Made by a program: the position numbers and the translations under genes | Part shown: one piece after another, positions 24,913-38,000 of the stretch | How the letters are laid out: the number at the start of each line of letters is the position of its first letter | Position numbering within the stretch: position 1 is the first letter of the stretch | Assembly (NCBI RefSeq): GCF_026151205.1 | Contig: NC_087081.1 | Coordinates: 1,049,386 to 1,113,385, forward strand | DNA from: Bolinopsis microptera | Taxonomy: Eukaryota; Ctenophora; Tentaculata; Lobata; Bolinopsidae | Direction: 5' to 3' | Length of the DNA: 64,000 nucleotides | The notes under the pieces: generated by a model | Seen by the model: the letters and a program-made list of their open reading frames with translations, nothing else | Told to the model about the DNA's origin: nothing | Database searches by the model: none

Positions 24913-24957
24913 CATAATATATACACATAATATATATATTATGTGTATATATTATGG
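24912..24957. repeat. 46-bp perfect palindrome adjoining the previous one
   Basis: Starts ccataatatatacacataat, has an atatat centre, and then the exact reverse complement. It sits directly beside the larger palindrome and shares the tatatacac motif. Confidence 0.93.
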
Positions 24958-25130
24958 TCTTGTGAGTAGATTGTATTGTGTTGTAACTCAAACTTAACAC
25001 CGTGTTGGTCACGTGATGGTCACGTGTTTCTTAGGTCACTAAATCTTAGAATCGAGTTTTCGTGATTCTCAGAGTTATAGAACATTTGAAACAGAACGCT
25101 GGAAGTCAACATAAGTACGCAAAACATGGA

Positions 25131-25870
25131 AAAGGTACATAGGACTTTGGACATTGATATTGACATAGGACGTTGGACATAGGACTTTGGACATTGATAT
25201 TGACATAAGACGTTGGACATAGGACTTTGGACATTGATATTGACATAAGACGTTGAACATAGGACTTTCGACACCGATATTGACATAAGACGTTGGACAT
25301 AGGACTTTGGACACCAATATTGACATAAGACGTTGGACATAGGACTTTGGACACCGATATTGACATAAGACGTTGGACATAGGACTTTTGACACCAATAT
25401 TGACATAAGACGTTGAACATAGGACTTTGGACACAGACATTGACATAAGACGTTGGACATGAGACTTCGAACACTGATATTGACATAAGACGTTAGAAAT
25501 AGGACTTTGGACACCAATATTGACATAAGACGTTGAACATAGGACTTTGGACACCAATATTGACATAAAACGTTGAACATGAGACTTCGAACACTGATAT
25601 TGACATAAGACGTTGGACATAGGACTTTGGACACTAATATTGACATAAGACGTTCAACATAGGACTTTGGACATTGATATTGACCTAAGACGTTGGACAT
25701 AGGACTTTGGACACCGATATTGACATAAGACGTTGGATATAGGACTTTGGACACCAATATTGACATAAGACGTTGAACATAGGACTTTGGACACATACAT
25801 TGACATAAGACGTTGGACGTGAGACTTCGAACACTGATATTGACATAAGACGTTGGACATAGGACGTTCG
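25131..25870. repeat. 40-bp minisatellite
   Basis: About 18 copies of a unit containing gacataagacgttggacata and ggactttggacaccgatatt. The period is not a multiple of three and all three minus-strand frames stay open, which shows the long minus-strand frames here are an artefact of composition. Confidence 0.96.
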
Positions 25871-26646
25871 ATGATTGGACAAGACATAAGTAACTAACAT
25901 ATAAGACATAATATAGTACGCAAAGAAAGAGTGAACATTGACGGTTACAACGAATAATCCAGATATCTTGAGTCTGTGGTAATACGAGCTTATTATTGTG
26001 AAAATGAGCAAGTTAAAAACAATTTTACCGGCTGTAAATACATTTAACACTCACTGTAGACACCACACTCGATAGTATGCTCGTTATTTTCCCAAGCAAA
26101 GGATATATCCAGAAAATTATGTGTAAATCATTCGTCCGCATAATACATAATATACATCCGACTAACTTATTTATTACCATAGCTTTCACATAAACATTGT
26201 ATTATTTCTTGTTGTAACTTTGTGTTTTAATGGTGTTACGTTAAAACATCAACACTTTAATTGATGATTAACTTAGAGCAGTAATGGTAAAAACTTTTTA
26301 AAAATGTAAGTTGTTTAGTTTAACTAAAATAAAATATTTATATAACTAACTAACTGCAAAAAAATAAAAATCTTTAAGATTAAGATTAAACTTATCATCG
26401 GTAGTCATACATCGACAAGCATGCTGTAGGACTATAAAATGAATTAATTAACTAATTAACCAGATAATTAACTAAGTGCAAGGTCAAAAGACAAATAACC
26501 GCAAAATCAATCAATCGTAAACCTAATCGCTAGGACATTTACCATTTTCGTGCTTTCATTTCGTGTTTCATTTCTCAACTTAAACTCCTTTAACTTCAGA
26601 TAAACTGACGACAATCCCGAAGAGCTAACAAAGCTAAAACTACAAT
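25871..26646. other. 3' flank of the large minus-strand gene
   Basis: AT-rich region downstream of the stop codon at 26647-26649. It probably holds that transcript's 3' untranslated region. No other feature seen. Confidence 0.4.
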
Positions 26647-29600
26647 TCAAAATACTAAGTCCACAACGAAGAAAACAGATAATATCACTAACAAGATGGA
26701 ATAAGTCACGTGATACGTTCTACTCTCAGGTACTCCCTCCATGTCTACTCTAACGAAAGGGTAGGCTGTAGAGATGCCGTTCTGACTGAACGCTACTACC
26801 CAGAAGTAGTGCGATCTGTTCCCTGCTAGACCTGCACAGGAGGTGTGGTTAGTGGTGTGGTTAGTGGTGTGGTTAGTGGTGTGGTTAGTGGTGTGGTTAG
26901 TGGTGTGGTTAGTGGTGTGGTTAGTGGTGTGGTTAGTGGTGTGGTTAGTGGTGTGGTTAGTGGTGTGGTTAGTGGTGTGGTTAGTGGTGTGGTTAGTGGT
27001 GTGGTTAGTGGTGTGGTTAGTTCTGACTGAACGCTACTATCCAGAAGTAGTGCGATCTGTTCCCTGCTAGACCTGCACAGGAGGTGTGGTTAGTGGTGTG
27101 GTCTAAGATGGCAAGTACGTACGGTACAGGGCTTTAAGTACGTATGGTACAGCTACTTTTAAAGGTACGTACCGTATAGGCCCTATAGGGTACAGACTTT
27201 TTTGGGGAAAAAATGAAACATTTTTTTCAAAGTTAGTGGAGTACTTGCAATGTTCCTTTAGTATTATCATAATTTTATTTGAGGTAGTAGTCGAAGAGGA
27301 ACATGAATTATTAAGATAGTAAATTAACAGTGAGATATAAAAATGAACAGTGACAGATAAAATCAGTATCACATTTTAATGTGCTTATTGGAGTAAATAA
27401 ACACTAGTTTTTCAGCAAGCTGAGGCTTCAGCCTCAGCCTTCTTTTATTCATATAATAAGATATTCATATAATAAGATATTCGTAGTCTCTAAAGTTTGT
27501 TTCACACATTAATGAGGATGCGCTAAAAATCGCGTAAACAACATCTGCCAACTTTTTCAACCAACATAATTCAAAGCGCCAAATCCAATGTCACATGGTC
27601 CAACCCTTCTTGCTTCTGGAACATTCTTGTACAACTGCTCTAAATCTAATGGTATAAATTGAAATGCAGCGATGAGCGAATTCAGCTTCCATGAAAGTTG
27701 TCGTGTGAACGTGGTTTTTGTGCATCTTTTTGCAATTGCAAGCATTGTACCTTTCAGCCCAAGTTTAAAAGTACGTACCGTACAGCTATTTTTAAAGGTA
27801 CGTACCGTACGTACTTGCCATCTTAGGGTGTGGTTAGTGGTGTGGTTAGTGGTGTGGTTAGTGGTGTGGTTAGTGGTGTGGTTAGTGGTGTGGTTAGTGG
27901 TGTGGTTAGTGGTGTGGTTAGTGGTGTGGTTAGTGGTTAGTGGTGTGGTTAGTGGTGTGGTTAGTGGTGTGGTTAGTGGTGTGGTTAGTGGTGTGGTTAG
28001 TTCTGACTGAACGCTACTACCCAGAAGTAGTGCGATCTGTTCCCTGCTAGACCTGCACAGGAGGTGTGGTTAGTGGTGTGGTTAGTGGTGTGGTTAGTGG
28101 TGTGGTTAGTGGTGTGGTTAGTGGTGTGGTTAGTGGTGTGGTTAGTGGTTAGTGGTGTGGTTAGTGGTGTGGTTAGTGGTGTGGTTAGTGGTGTGGTTAG
28201 TTCTGACTGAACGCTACTACCCAGAAGTAGTGCGATCTGTTGCCTGCTAGACCTGCACAGGAATTGTTAGGTTGCAGCGTGTATAGTCAAATTAAAGGCG
28301 TGGGGTCAGCCCAGATATCGACTAATATCGACCGATCGATATTACTTATTAGTCGCCTTAAGTCACCAATGGCTTGAGCCCTGACCCCACGCCTAAGTAA
28401 GTACATTAGTAGTGTTATAAACATCTAACTATTAATGTGACAACATGCAAATCATTGTCCACAGATCCTTTGTATATCATGGAGCACCATACCCAAGCTA
28501 CACCGCTCTCTCCCCTGAATGTTTGAAGCTACACCCCTCTCTCCCCTGAATGTTTGAAACTACACCCTCCCTCCCTCTGAATGTTTGAAGCTACACCCCT
28601 CTCTCCCCTGAATGTTTGCAGCTACACTCCTCTCTCCCCCTGAATGTTTGCAGCTACACCCCTCTCTCCCCCTGAATGTTTGAAGCTACACCCCTCTCTC
28701 CCCCTGAATGTTTGAAGCTACACCCCTCTCTCCCCTGAATGTTTGAAGCTACACTCCTCTCTCCCCTGAATGTTTGAAGCTACACCCCTCTCTCCCCCTG
28801 AATGTTTGAAGCTACACTCCTCTCTCCCCCTGAATGTTTGCAGCTACACTCCTCTCTCCCCTGAATGTTTGAAGCTACACTCCTCTCTCCCCCTGAATGT
28901 TTGCAGCTACACCCTCTCTCCCCCTGAATGTTTGAAGCTACACCCCTCTCTCCCCTGAATGTTTGCAGCTACACTCCTCTCTCCCCCTGAATGTTTGAAG
29001 CTACACCCCTCTCTCCCCTGAATGTTTGCAGCTACACCGCTCTCTCCCCTGAATGTTTGAAGCTACACCCCTCTCTCCCCTGAATGTTTGAAACTACACC
29101 CTCCCTCCCTCTGAATGTTTGAAGCTACACCCCTCTCTCCCCTGAATGTTTGCAGCTACACTCCTCTCTCCCCCTGAATGTTTGCAGCTACACCCCTCTC
29201 TCCCCCTGAATGTTTGAAGCTACACCCCTCTCTCCCCCTGAATGTTTGAAACTACACTCCTCTCTCCCCTGAATGTTTGAAGCTACACCCCTCTCTCCCC
29301 TGAATGTTTGCAGCTACACCCCTCTCTCCCCTGAATGTTTGCAGCTACACCCCTCTCTCCCCTGAATGTTTGCAGCTACACTCCTCTCTCCCCTGAATGT
29401 TTGAAGCTACACCCCTCTCTCCCCTGAATGTTTGCAGCTACACTCCTCTCTCCCCCTGAATGTTTGAAGCTACACCCCTCTCTCCCCTGAATGTTTGCAG
29501 CTACACCCCTCTCTCCCCCTGAATGTTTGAAGCTACACCCCTCTCTCCCCCTGAATGTTTGAAGCTACACTCCTCTCTCCCCTGAATGTTTGAAGCTACA

Positions 29601-31782
29601 CCCCTCTCTCCCCCTGAATGTTTGAAGCTACACTCCTCTCTCCCCCTGAATGTTTGCAGCTACACTCCTCTCTCCCCTGAATGTTTGCAGCTACACTCCT
29701 CTCTCCCCCTGAATGTTTGAAGCTACACTCCTCTCTCCCCTGAATGTTTGAAGCTACACCCCTCTCTCCCCCTGAATGTTTGAAGCTACACCCCTCTCTC
29801 CCCTGAATGTTTGCAGCTACACTCCTCTCTCCCCCTGAATGTTTGAAGCTACACTCCTCTCTCCCCCTGAATGTTTGAAGCTACACTCCTCTCTCCCCCT
29901 GAATGTTTGAAGCTACACCCCTCTCTCCCCCTGAATGTTTGAAGCTACACTCCTCTCTCCCCTGAATGTTTGAAGCTACACTCCTCTCTCCCCCTGAATG
30001 TTTGCAGCTACACTCCTCTCTCCCCTGAATGTTTGAAGCTACACTCCTCTCTCCCCTGAATGTTTGAAGCTACACCCCTCTCTCCCCTGAATGTTTGAAG
30101 CTACACTCCTCTCTCCCCCTGAATGTTTGAAGCTACACTCCTCTCTCCCCCTGAATGTTTGAAGCTACACCCCTCTCTCCCCCTGAATGTTTGAAGCTAC
30201 ACTCCTCTCTCCCCTGAATGTTTGAAGCTACACTCCTCTCTCCCCCTGAATGTTTGAAGCTACACTCCTCTCTCCCCTGAATGTTTGAAGCTACACTCCT
30301 CTCTCCCCCTGAATGTTTGAAGCTACACTCCTCTCTCCCCCTGAATGTTTGAAGCTACACCCCTCTCTCCCCCTGAATGTTTGAAGCTACACCCTCTCTC
30401 CCCCTGAATGTTTGAAGCTACACTCCTCTCTCCCCCTGAATGTTTGAAGCTACACTCCTCTCTCCCCCTGAATGTTTGAAGCTACACTCCTCTCTCCCCC
30501 TGAATGTTTGAAGCTACACTCCTCTCTCCCCCTGAATGTTTGAAGCTACACCCCTCTCTCCCCCTGAATGTTTGCAGCTACACTCCTCTCTCCCCTGAAT
30601 GTTTGAAGCTACACCCTCTCTCCCCCTGAATGTTTGAAGCTACACCCCTCTCTCCCCCTGAATGTTTGAAGCTACACCCCTCTCTCCCCTGAATGTTTGA
30701 AGCTACACCCCTCTCTCCCCTGAATGTTTGAAGCTACACCCTCTCTCCCCTGAATGTTTGAAGCTACACCCCTCTCTCCCCCTGAATGTTTGAAGCTACA
30801 CTCCTCTCTCCCCTGAATGTTTGAAGCTACACCCCTCTCTCCCCTGAATGTTTGAAGCTACACCCCTCTCTCCCCCTGAATGTTTGAAGCTACACCCCTC
30901 TCTCCCCCTGAATGTTTGAAGCTACACCCCTCTCTCCCCCTGAATGTTTGAAGCTACACTCCTCTCTCCCCCTGAATGTTTGAAGCTACACTCCTCTCTC
31001 CCCTGAATGTTTGAAGCTACACTCCTCTCTCCCCCTGAATGTTTGAAGCTACACCCCTCTCTCCCCCTGAATGTTTGAAGCTACACTCCTCTCTCCCCCT
31101 GAATGTTTGCAGCTACACTCCTCTCTCCCCTGAATGTTTGAAGCTACACCCCTCTCTCCCCCTGAATGTTTGAAGCTACACTCCTCTCTCCCCCTGAATG
31201 TTTGAAGCTACACCCCTCTCTCCCCCTGAATGTTTGAAGCTACACCCCTCTCTCCCCCTGAATGTTTGAAGCTACACTCCTCTCTCCCCTGAATGTTTGC
31301 AGCTACACTCCTCTCTCCCCCTGAATGTTTGAAGCTACACCCCTCTCTCCCCCTGAATGTTTGAAGCTACACCCCTCTCTCCCCCTGAATGTTTGAAGCT
31401 ACACCCTCTCTCCCCCTGAATGTTTGAAGCTACACCCCTCTCTCCCCCTGAATGTTTGCAGCTACACTCCTCTCTCCCCCTGAATGTTTGCAGCTACACC
31501 CCTCTCTCCCCTGAATGTTTGAAGCTACACCCCTCTCTCCCCCTGAATGTTTGAAACTACACCCCTCTCTCCCCCTGAATGTTTGCAGCTACACTCCTCT
31601 CTCCCCCTGAATGTTTGAAGCTACACTCCTCTCTCCCCTGAATGTTTGAAGCTACACTCCTCTCTCCCCCTGAATGTTTGAAACTACACTCCTCTCTCCC
31701 CCTGAATGTTTGCAGCTACACTCCTCTTTCCCCCTGAATGTTTGAAGCTACACCCCTCTCTCCCCCTGAATGTTTGAAGCTA

Positions 31783-31815
<33 letters not shown>

Positions 31816-34800
31816 AATGACTACCAATGGAGACTTTTGGGGACTAATGGGGACTAAAAATCATGGGGACTAGAGGTCAACTCGTTGACGTAATTCACCA
31901 TTTGTCCCCATAAGTCCCCAGAATTTTTGACAGTTATTCATGGTTTTCAAGTTAGTTTAATAACGATACGATCGAGATGTTTAGTCCAAGATAGGAGTAG
32001 GATAAATCTGACTTAAAAGTAAAATGATAAGCCCGGTTGTAATGTGTTCTACCACTGTACAAGTCAGTTCAGATTGAGGTTAATTGAAGTTTAGCTCTCG
32101 TGAAGGTAGAAGTAGCCGACTCGCTGAAAAATCATGAATTAACCCTTCGACTTACCCTCCTAATACACTTAAAGATGTTAGATGATGGGTGAATGAGTAT
32201 TTATAACAGCCGTTCTGTGAACAGACTTGGGTGATCTTTATTTTAAGCACTGACAAGCACTCTTTTGTGAATATTTCCATAAATGATCGTCAAAAACAAA
32301 AGAAACCAACGCCAATTTCAAATTACTGAGCATATCATTTCAGACAAATCAATACAAAAGTAATAAGAAAAATTGATAGGGGGGGGGGGGGGGGGGGGGG
32401 CAACGCCCCAAAAGGCCCCGATTTCTAGGGCCCTTTTCGGATTTTGAATATGTGTTCATGTTGGGGCCTTTTGGGGCCCTAGAATTTAACTTCAATTTCA
32501 TCAAGTTTGACATATGCTAAGTGCTTTAATGATATTATCCGACTACTTGCACAGTACTTTTATGTTTATTTGAGTGTATTTACATGGAGAATGTGGTCCA
32601 TAAACACTATCAAATAGAGAAAAGCAATGATCTAACAGGGTGGAACTATCTAATCTAATGTTGTACCATATTGCATATTAGGGGGGGGGGGGGGGGACTT
32701 AAGCTCTGATCTCTACCCGTGCTGTCAGTCTGAACTTCCAAGGAAGAGGAGGACTGAGGAGGAGGAGGAGGATGAGGACAGAGGAAGGGGACTGAGGAGG
32801 ATAAGGAGAACTGAGGACTGAGAGGATGAGGAGGAGGAAAAGGACTGGGGAGGAGGAGAGGAGGAGAAAGACTGAGGAGAGGAGGACTGACGAGAAGGAG
32901 ACTTAGGAGTAGGAGAAGGAGGAGGAGAACTGAGGAGGAGGACTGAGGAGGAGACTGAGGAGGAGGAGGACTGAAGAGGAGGAGGATGATGAGGAGAAGG
33001 CTGACGAGTAGAAGAGGACTGGGGACTGAGGAGCAAGAGGACTGAGAAGGAGGACTGAGGACCTGAGGAGGAGGAGGAGGACTGAGGGAAGACTGAGGGA
33101 AGACTGAGGAGGAAGACTGAGGAGACGAGAACGAGGACTAGGAGGATGAGGACGAGAACTAAGGACGAAGACTAGGAGGATGAGGACGAGAACTAAGGAC
33201 GAGGAGGAGGACGACTGAGGAGGAGACTGTTGAAGAGGAGGGACTGGGGGAGGACTAAGGAGGAGTGAGGGAGGAGGAGGAGAAGGAGACTGGGGGGAGG
33301 ACTGAGGAGGAGGGATCAGGAAGAGGACTGATGACGAGGATAAGGAGGAGGAAGAACACTGATGAGAGGATGACGAGGAGGACTGAGGATGAGGAAGAGG
33401 AGAAGGAAGACTGGGGGAGGACTGATGAAAAGGAAGAGGAGAAGGAAAACTGGGGCTGGACTGATGAGAAGGAAGAGGAGGAGGACTGAGGAGGAGGAGA
33501 AGGAGGACTTAGGAGTAGGAGGAGAAGGGGGACTGGGGACTGAGGAGGAGGAGGAGGAGGAGGATGAGGAGGAGGATGAGGACTGACAAGTAGGAAAAGG
33601 ACTGGGGGACTGAGGAGGAGGAGGAGGAGGGCTGACGTGCAGGAGGAGGAGGAGGAGGACTGAGGAAGAGGACTGAGGAGGATGAGGAGGACTGAGGACT
33701 GATTAGGATGAGGAGGAGGAGGAGGAAGACTGAGGAGGAGGAGGACTGACGAGGAGGAAGACTCAGGAGTAGGAGAAGGAGAACTGAGGATTTTTGGCAA
33801 GGTTGGGATAGACTTGATGTCGTGAGGCACAGCGTTATACAAAGCAGAGGCCACTGAAGGGAAAGAATGAAACCTCATGGTGTTGGTGCTTTTGTATTTT
33901 GATCCGCCAAGAGGACGAAGACATGTAACTCCTCTTCTTTGAGAGTGTTGGAAAGTAATGTTTACACTGTTGGGAATCTCACCGTAGTAAATTTTCCAGA
34001 CAAGGATGATCGTGTACCTCTCGCGGGCGGCGCTGTAGGGAGTAGAGATCAAGCTGCTTCAGGCGCTCCCAGTAGGCTAAGATACTTGTATCCTGCTATT
34101 TTTGCAGTGAATGAGCGTTGGATCGACGCAATCATGATTATGTTACACTGGAGGAGGAGGAGGAGGAAGAGGAGGAGGAGGGAGGAGGAGGAGGGAGGAG
34201 GAGGGAAGAGGAGGAGGAGGGAGAGAGAGGAGAGCAGGAGGAGGAGGGGAGGAGGAGGAGGAGAAGGAGTACTGGGGAGTAAGACTTGAGGGGGGAGGAG
34301 GGGGAATGAGGACTAAGGTGGAGGGTGAGGAGGACTGAGGAGAAGGACTGATAGAGAGAAGGAAGAGGAGAAGGAGGAGGAGAAGGAGGAGAAGGAGGAG
34401 GACTCAGGAGGACTCAGGAGGAGGACCCAGGAGGAGGACGAGGACGATGACTAAGGACGAGGTCGACTATGAGGAGGACTGAGGAGGAGGACTGATAGGG
34501 AGGAGAAAGGAGAGAGAAGGAGAGGAGAAGGAAGAGGAAGAACGAGGAGGAGGAAGAGGAGGAGGAGGAGGAGGAGGAGGAGGAGGGAGGAGGGAGGAGG
34601 AGGAGGAGGAGGAGGGAGGAGAAGGAGAGGAGAAGGAGAAGGAGGAGGAGGACTCAGGAGGAGGAATTAGGAGTGGACTCAGGAGGTGGAGGAGGATGAG
34701 GGAAGAGGAGTCAGGAGGAGGACTGAAGAGGAGGAGGACTGAGGAGGATCGGAGGAGGGGAGGAGAGGACTCAGGAGGAGGAGGAAGACTAAGGAGGAGG

Positions 34801-34900
34801 AGGACTTATATCCCTTTTGAGAGGTTTTTGAGATCGATTCTGTAAATTTCTCAATTTTCCGATTTTGGCCTCATCAACACTCATTGTGATATCGGGTCGA

Positions 34901-34931
<31 letters not shown>

Positions 34932-35055
34932 TTGTACAGACAAGCAAACTTTGCTGGAGTATAGTTTTGCGAAAAAAACTTGACCCGACCCTTGACAATC
35001 TTGATATTTGCACTCTCTCAGCTTCACTTTCTTGATCGAATGCTGATGCTGAAAT

Positions 35056-35086
<31 letters not shown>

Positions 35087-38000
35087 GGTATTTCTCTGTT
35101 CAATAGTCGAGTATGAAAAGAATTACATCCCTCTCACATCTTTCAAATTCGTGTATATTTGTTTTAAATTGAACAAAATTCATGCCAAAAATACAGGGTC
35201 AAAAGGCCCCAAAAGGCCCCAAAAAAGCCCCGATTTCTAGGGCCCTTTTCGGATTTTTTATATGTGTAGGGTTTTTTGGGGGCGTTGCTTCCCCCCCCCC
35301 CCCCCCCTTTATAATGCGTTTATTTTCCTTGCGCTACAACTCGTGTTACTAGATCAATCTGATAAAATAAGCGTATATATGCAATATGTCTCCTCAATGT
35401 TGTCATTGGTAGTCGCCCCCGCCCCCTCCCTTAATTTACCTGAGGGTACTCTAACAGCCCTCAAGTAGCTCCCAAGAAGTCAGGAATGTCCAGTGACCAT
35501 TGATAAATATTCTAGACTTCAGTCTTGAGAAGTTTACGATCTGGTCTTGAGAAGCCAGATTTTTTGGGGACTAATGGAGACTTTTGGGGACTAATGGGGA
35601 CTAAAAATCATGGGGACTCGGGTAAAATCGTTGACGTAATTCCCCAAGTCCCCAAAAGTAGTCATTACTCCCCCCCCCCCCCCCCCCCCGAAGCTACACT
35701 CCTCTCTCCCCCTGAATGTTTGAAGCTACACCCCTCTCTCCCCTGAATGTTTGAAGCTACAACCCCTCTCTCCCCCTGAATGTTTGAAGCTACACCCCTC
35801 TCTCCCCCTCTGAATGTTTGAAACTACACCCCTCTCTCCCCCTGAATGTTTGAAGCTACACCCCCTCCTCCCCTGAATTTTGAAGCTACACCCCTCTCTC
35901 CCCCTGAATGTTTGAAGCTACACCCCTCTCTCCCCCTCTGAATGTTTGAAACTACACCCCTCTCTCCCCCTGAATGTTTGAAGCTACACTCCTCTCTCCC
36001 CTGAATGTTTGAAGCTACACCCCTCTCTCCCCCTGAATTGTTGAAGATACACCCCTCTCTCCCCTCTGAATGTTTGAAACTACACCCCTCTCTCCCCCTC
36101 TGAATGTTTGAAGCTACACCCCTCTCTCCCCCTGAATGTTTGAAGCTACACCTCTCTCCCCCTGAATGTTTGAAGCTACACCCCTCTCTCCCCCTCTGAA
36201 TGTTTGAAGCTACACCCCTCTCTCCCCTGAATGTTTGAAACTACACCCCTCTCTCCCCCTCTGAATGTTTGAAACTACACCCCTCTCTCCCCCTGAATGT
36301 TTGAAGCTACAACTCTCTCCCCCTGAATGTTTGAAGCTACACCCCTCTCTCCCCCTCTGAATGTTTGAAGCTACACCCCTCTCTCCCCTGAATGTTTGAA
36401 ACTACACCCCTCTCTCCCCTCTGAATGTTTGAAGCTACACCCCTCTCTCCCCCTCTGAATGTTTGAAGCTACACTCCTCTCTCCCCCTGAATGTTTGAAG
36501 CTACACCCCTCTCTCCCCCTGAATGTTTGAAGCTACACCCCTCTCTCCCCCTGAATGTTTGAAGCTACACCCCTCTCCTCCACCCTGAATGTTTGAAACT
36601 ACACCCCTCTCTCCCCTGAATGTTTGAAGCTACACCCCTCTCTCCCCCTGAATTTTTGAAGCTACACCCCTCTCTCCCCTGAATGTTTGAAGCTACACTC
36701 CTCTCTCCCCTGAATGTTTGAAGCTAACACCCCTCTCTCCCTCTGAATGTTTGAAACTACACCCTCTCTCCCCCTGAATGTTGGAAGCTACACCCCTCTC
36801 TCCCCTGAATGTTTGAAGCTACACTCCTCTCTCCCCCCTGAATGTTTGAAGCTACACCCCTCTCTCCCCCTGAATGGTTTGAAGCTACACCCCTCTCCTC
36901 CCCCTGAATGTTTGAAGCTACACCTCTCTCTCCCCCTGAATGTTTGAAACTACACCCCTCTCTCCCCTGAATGTTTGAAGCTACACCCCTCTCTCCCCTG
37001 AATGTTTTGAAGCTACAACCCCTCTCTCCCTGAATGTTTGAAGCTACACTCCTCTCATCCCCTGAATGTTTGAAGCTACACCCTCTCTCCCCTCTGAATG
37101 TTTGAAACTACACCCCTCTCTCCCCCTGAATGTTGAAGCTACACCCCTCTCTCCCTGAATGTTTGAAGCTACACCCCTCTCTCCCCCTGAATGTTTGAAA
37201 CCTACACCCCTCTCTCCCCCTCTGAATGTTTGAAACTACACCCCTCTCTCTCCCCCTGAATGTTTGAAGCTACACCCCTCTCTCCCCTGAATGTTTGAAG
37301 CTACACTCCTCTCTCCCCTGAATGTTTGAAGCTACACCCCTCTCTCCCCTCTGAATGTTTGAAACTACACCCCTCTCTCCCCCTGAATGTTTGAAGCTAC
37401 ACCCCTCTCTCCCCTGAATGTTTGAAACTACACCCTCTCTCCCCCTGAATGTAGATTTATAATGTAACTGACCGTGAAATGTAGCTTTAGGTGTTGTAAC
37501 ACACTGGTCGGGATTATCTGCGACACTACTCTTTATCTCATGGCCGCACGCTAACCAGTCACCTTCTAACTGTTTTCCGTATGGTTTATCCTGAAGGTAA
37601 CTAAACGTGAAGGAGGGTAACGTCATGTGAAGGAGGGTGATGTCATGTGAGGGATTGTGACGTCATGTGTGGAGATATGACCGTAGTGAGGAAATCTAAA
37701 CAGGGAAATGGGTTCACTTGAAACTGTGTCACGTGATGTGATAGAGAAGGAAATTAAAACGATCGTTATACTCACTAAGGAATAAAGGCAGTAGTGTTGA
37801 AGAATATCTTCAGCAAAACCATAGACAGGTTCAGTCCATTCCAATGTTACATTAGATTCTTGTACTTGAACGAATACCTGGAAAGTGACGTCATCAGATC
37901 GGTGTGACGTCATCAGATCGGTGTGACGTCATCAGATCGGTGTGATATTTTTGATGACAATTGATAGCCTCAATTCACGAAGGCACTCACTCACTCCCTC

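Larger units (their letters stand above)
32379..35307. mobile_element. Second nested element, bounded by poly-G (22 nt) and poly-C (17 nt)
   Basis: The left end is 22 G then caacgccccaaaaggccccg; the right end is ggggcgttgctt then 17 C, so ggggcaacgcccc and its complement are inverted. Both ends also carry ccccgatttctagggccctt. Further G/C tracts lie inside (G 32681-32696; C 34901-34928 and 35056-35080), suggesting one or two more insertions. No clear target duplication was found. Confidence 0.6.
31784..35689. mobile_element. Outer element of a nested set, bounded by poly-G (31 nt) and poly-C (20 nt)
   Basis: The left end is 31 G then taatgactac; the right end is gtagtcattact then 20 C, an inverted pair. 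GAAGCTAC lies directly outside both ends (31776-31783 and 35690-35697); removing the element with one copy restores the surrounding 32-bp minisatellite, so an 8-bp target duplication is likely. Both ends also carry tttggggactaatggggact and an atcatggggact...cgttgacgtaatt block that can fold locally. The interior holds at least one further element (32379-35307) and a 2-kb purine tract. No transposase seen. Confidence 0.75.

Noticed and set aside
25020-25887. Several long minus-strand frames (SYVQRLMSILVSKVL repeats)
   Set aside because: The 40-bp minisatellite leaves all three minus frames open; there is no start context, splice site or domain.
26843-28010. WLVVWLVV frames
   Set aside because: Translations of the 12-bp repeat.
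33255-34289. Ser/Pro-rich or Glu/Arg-rich frames
   Set aside because: Purine-tract composition; only the embedded LINE fragment at 33788-34150 has real protein similarity.
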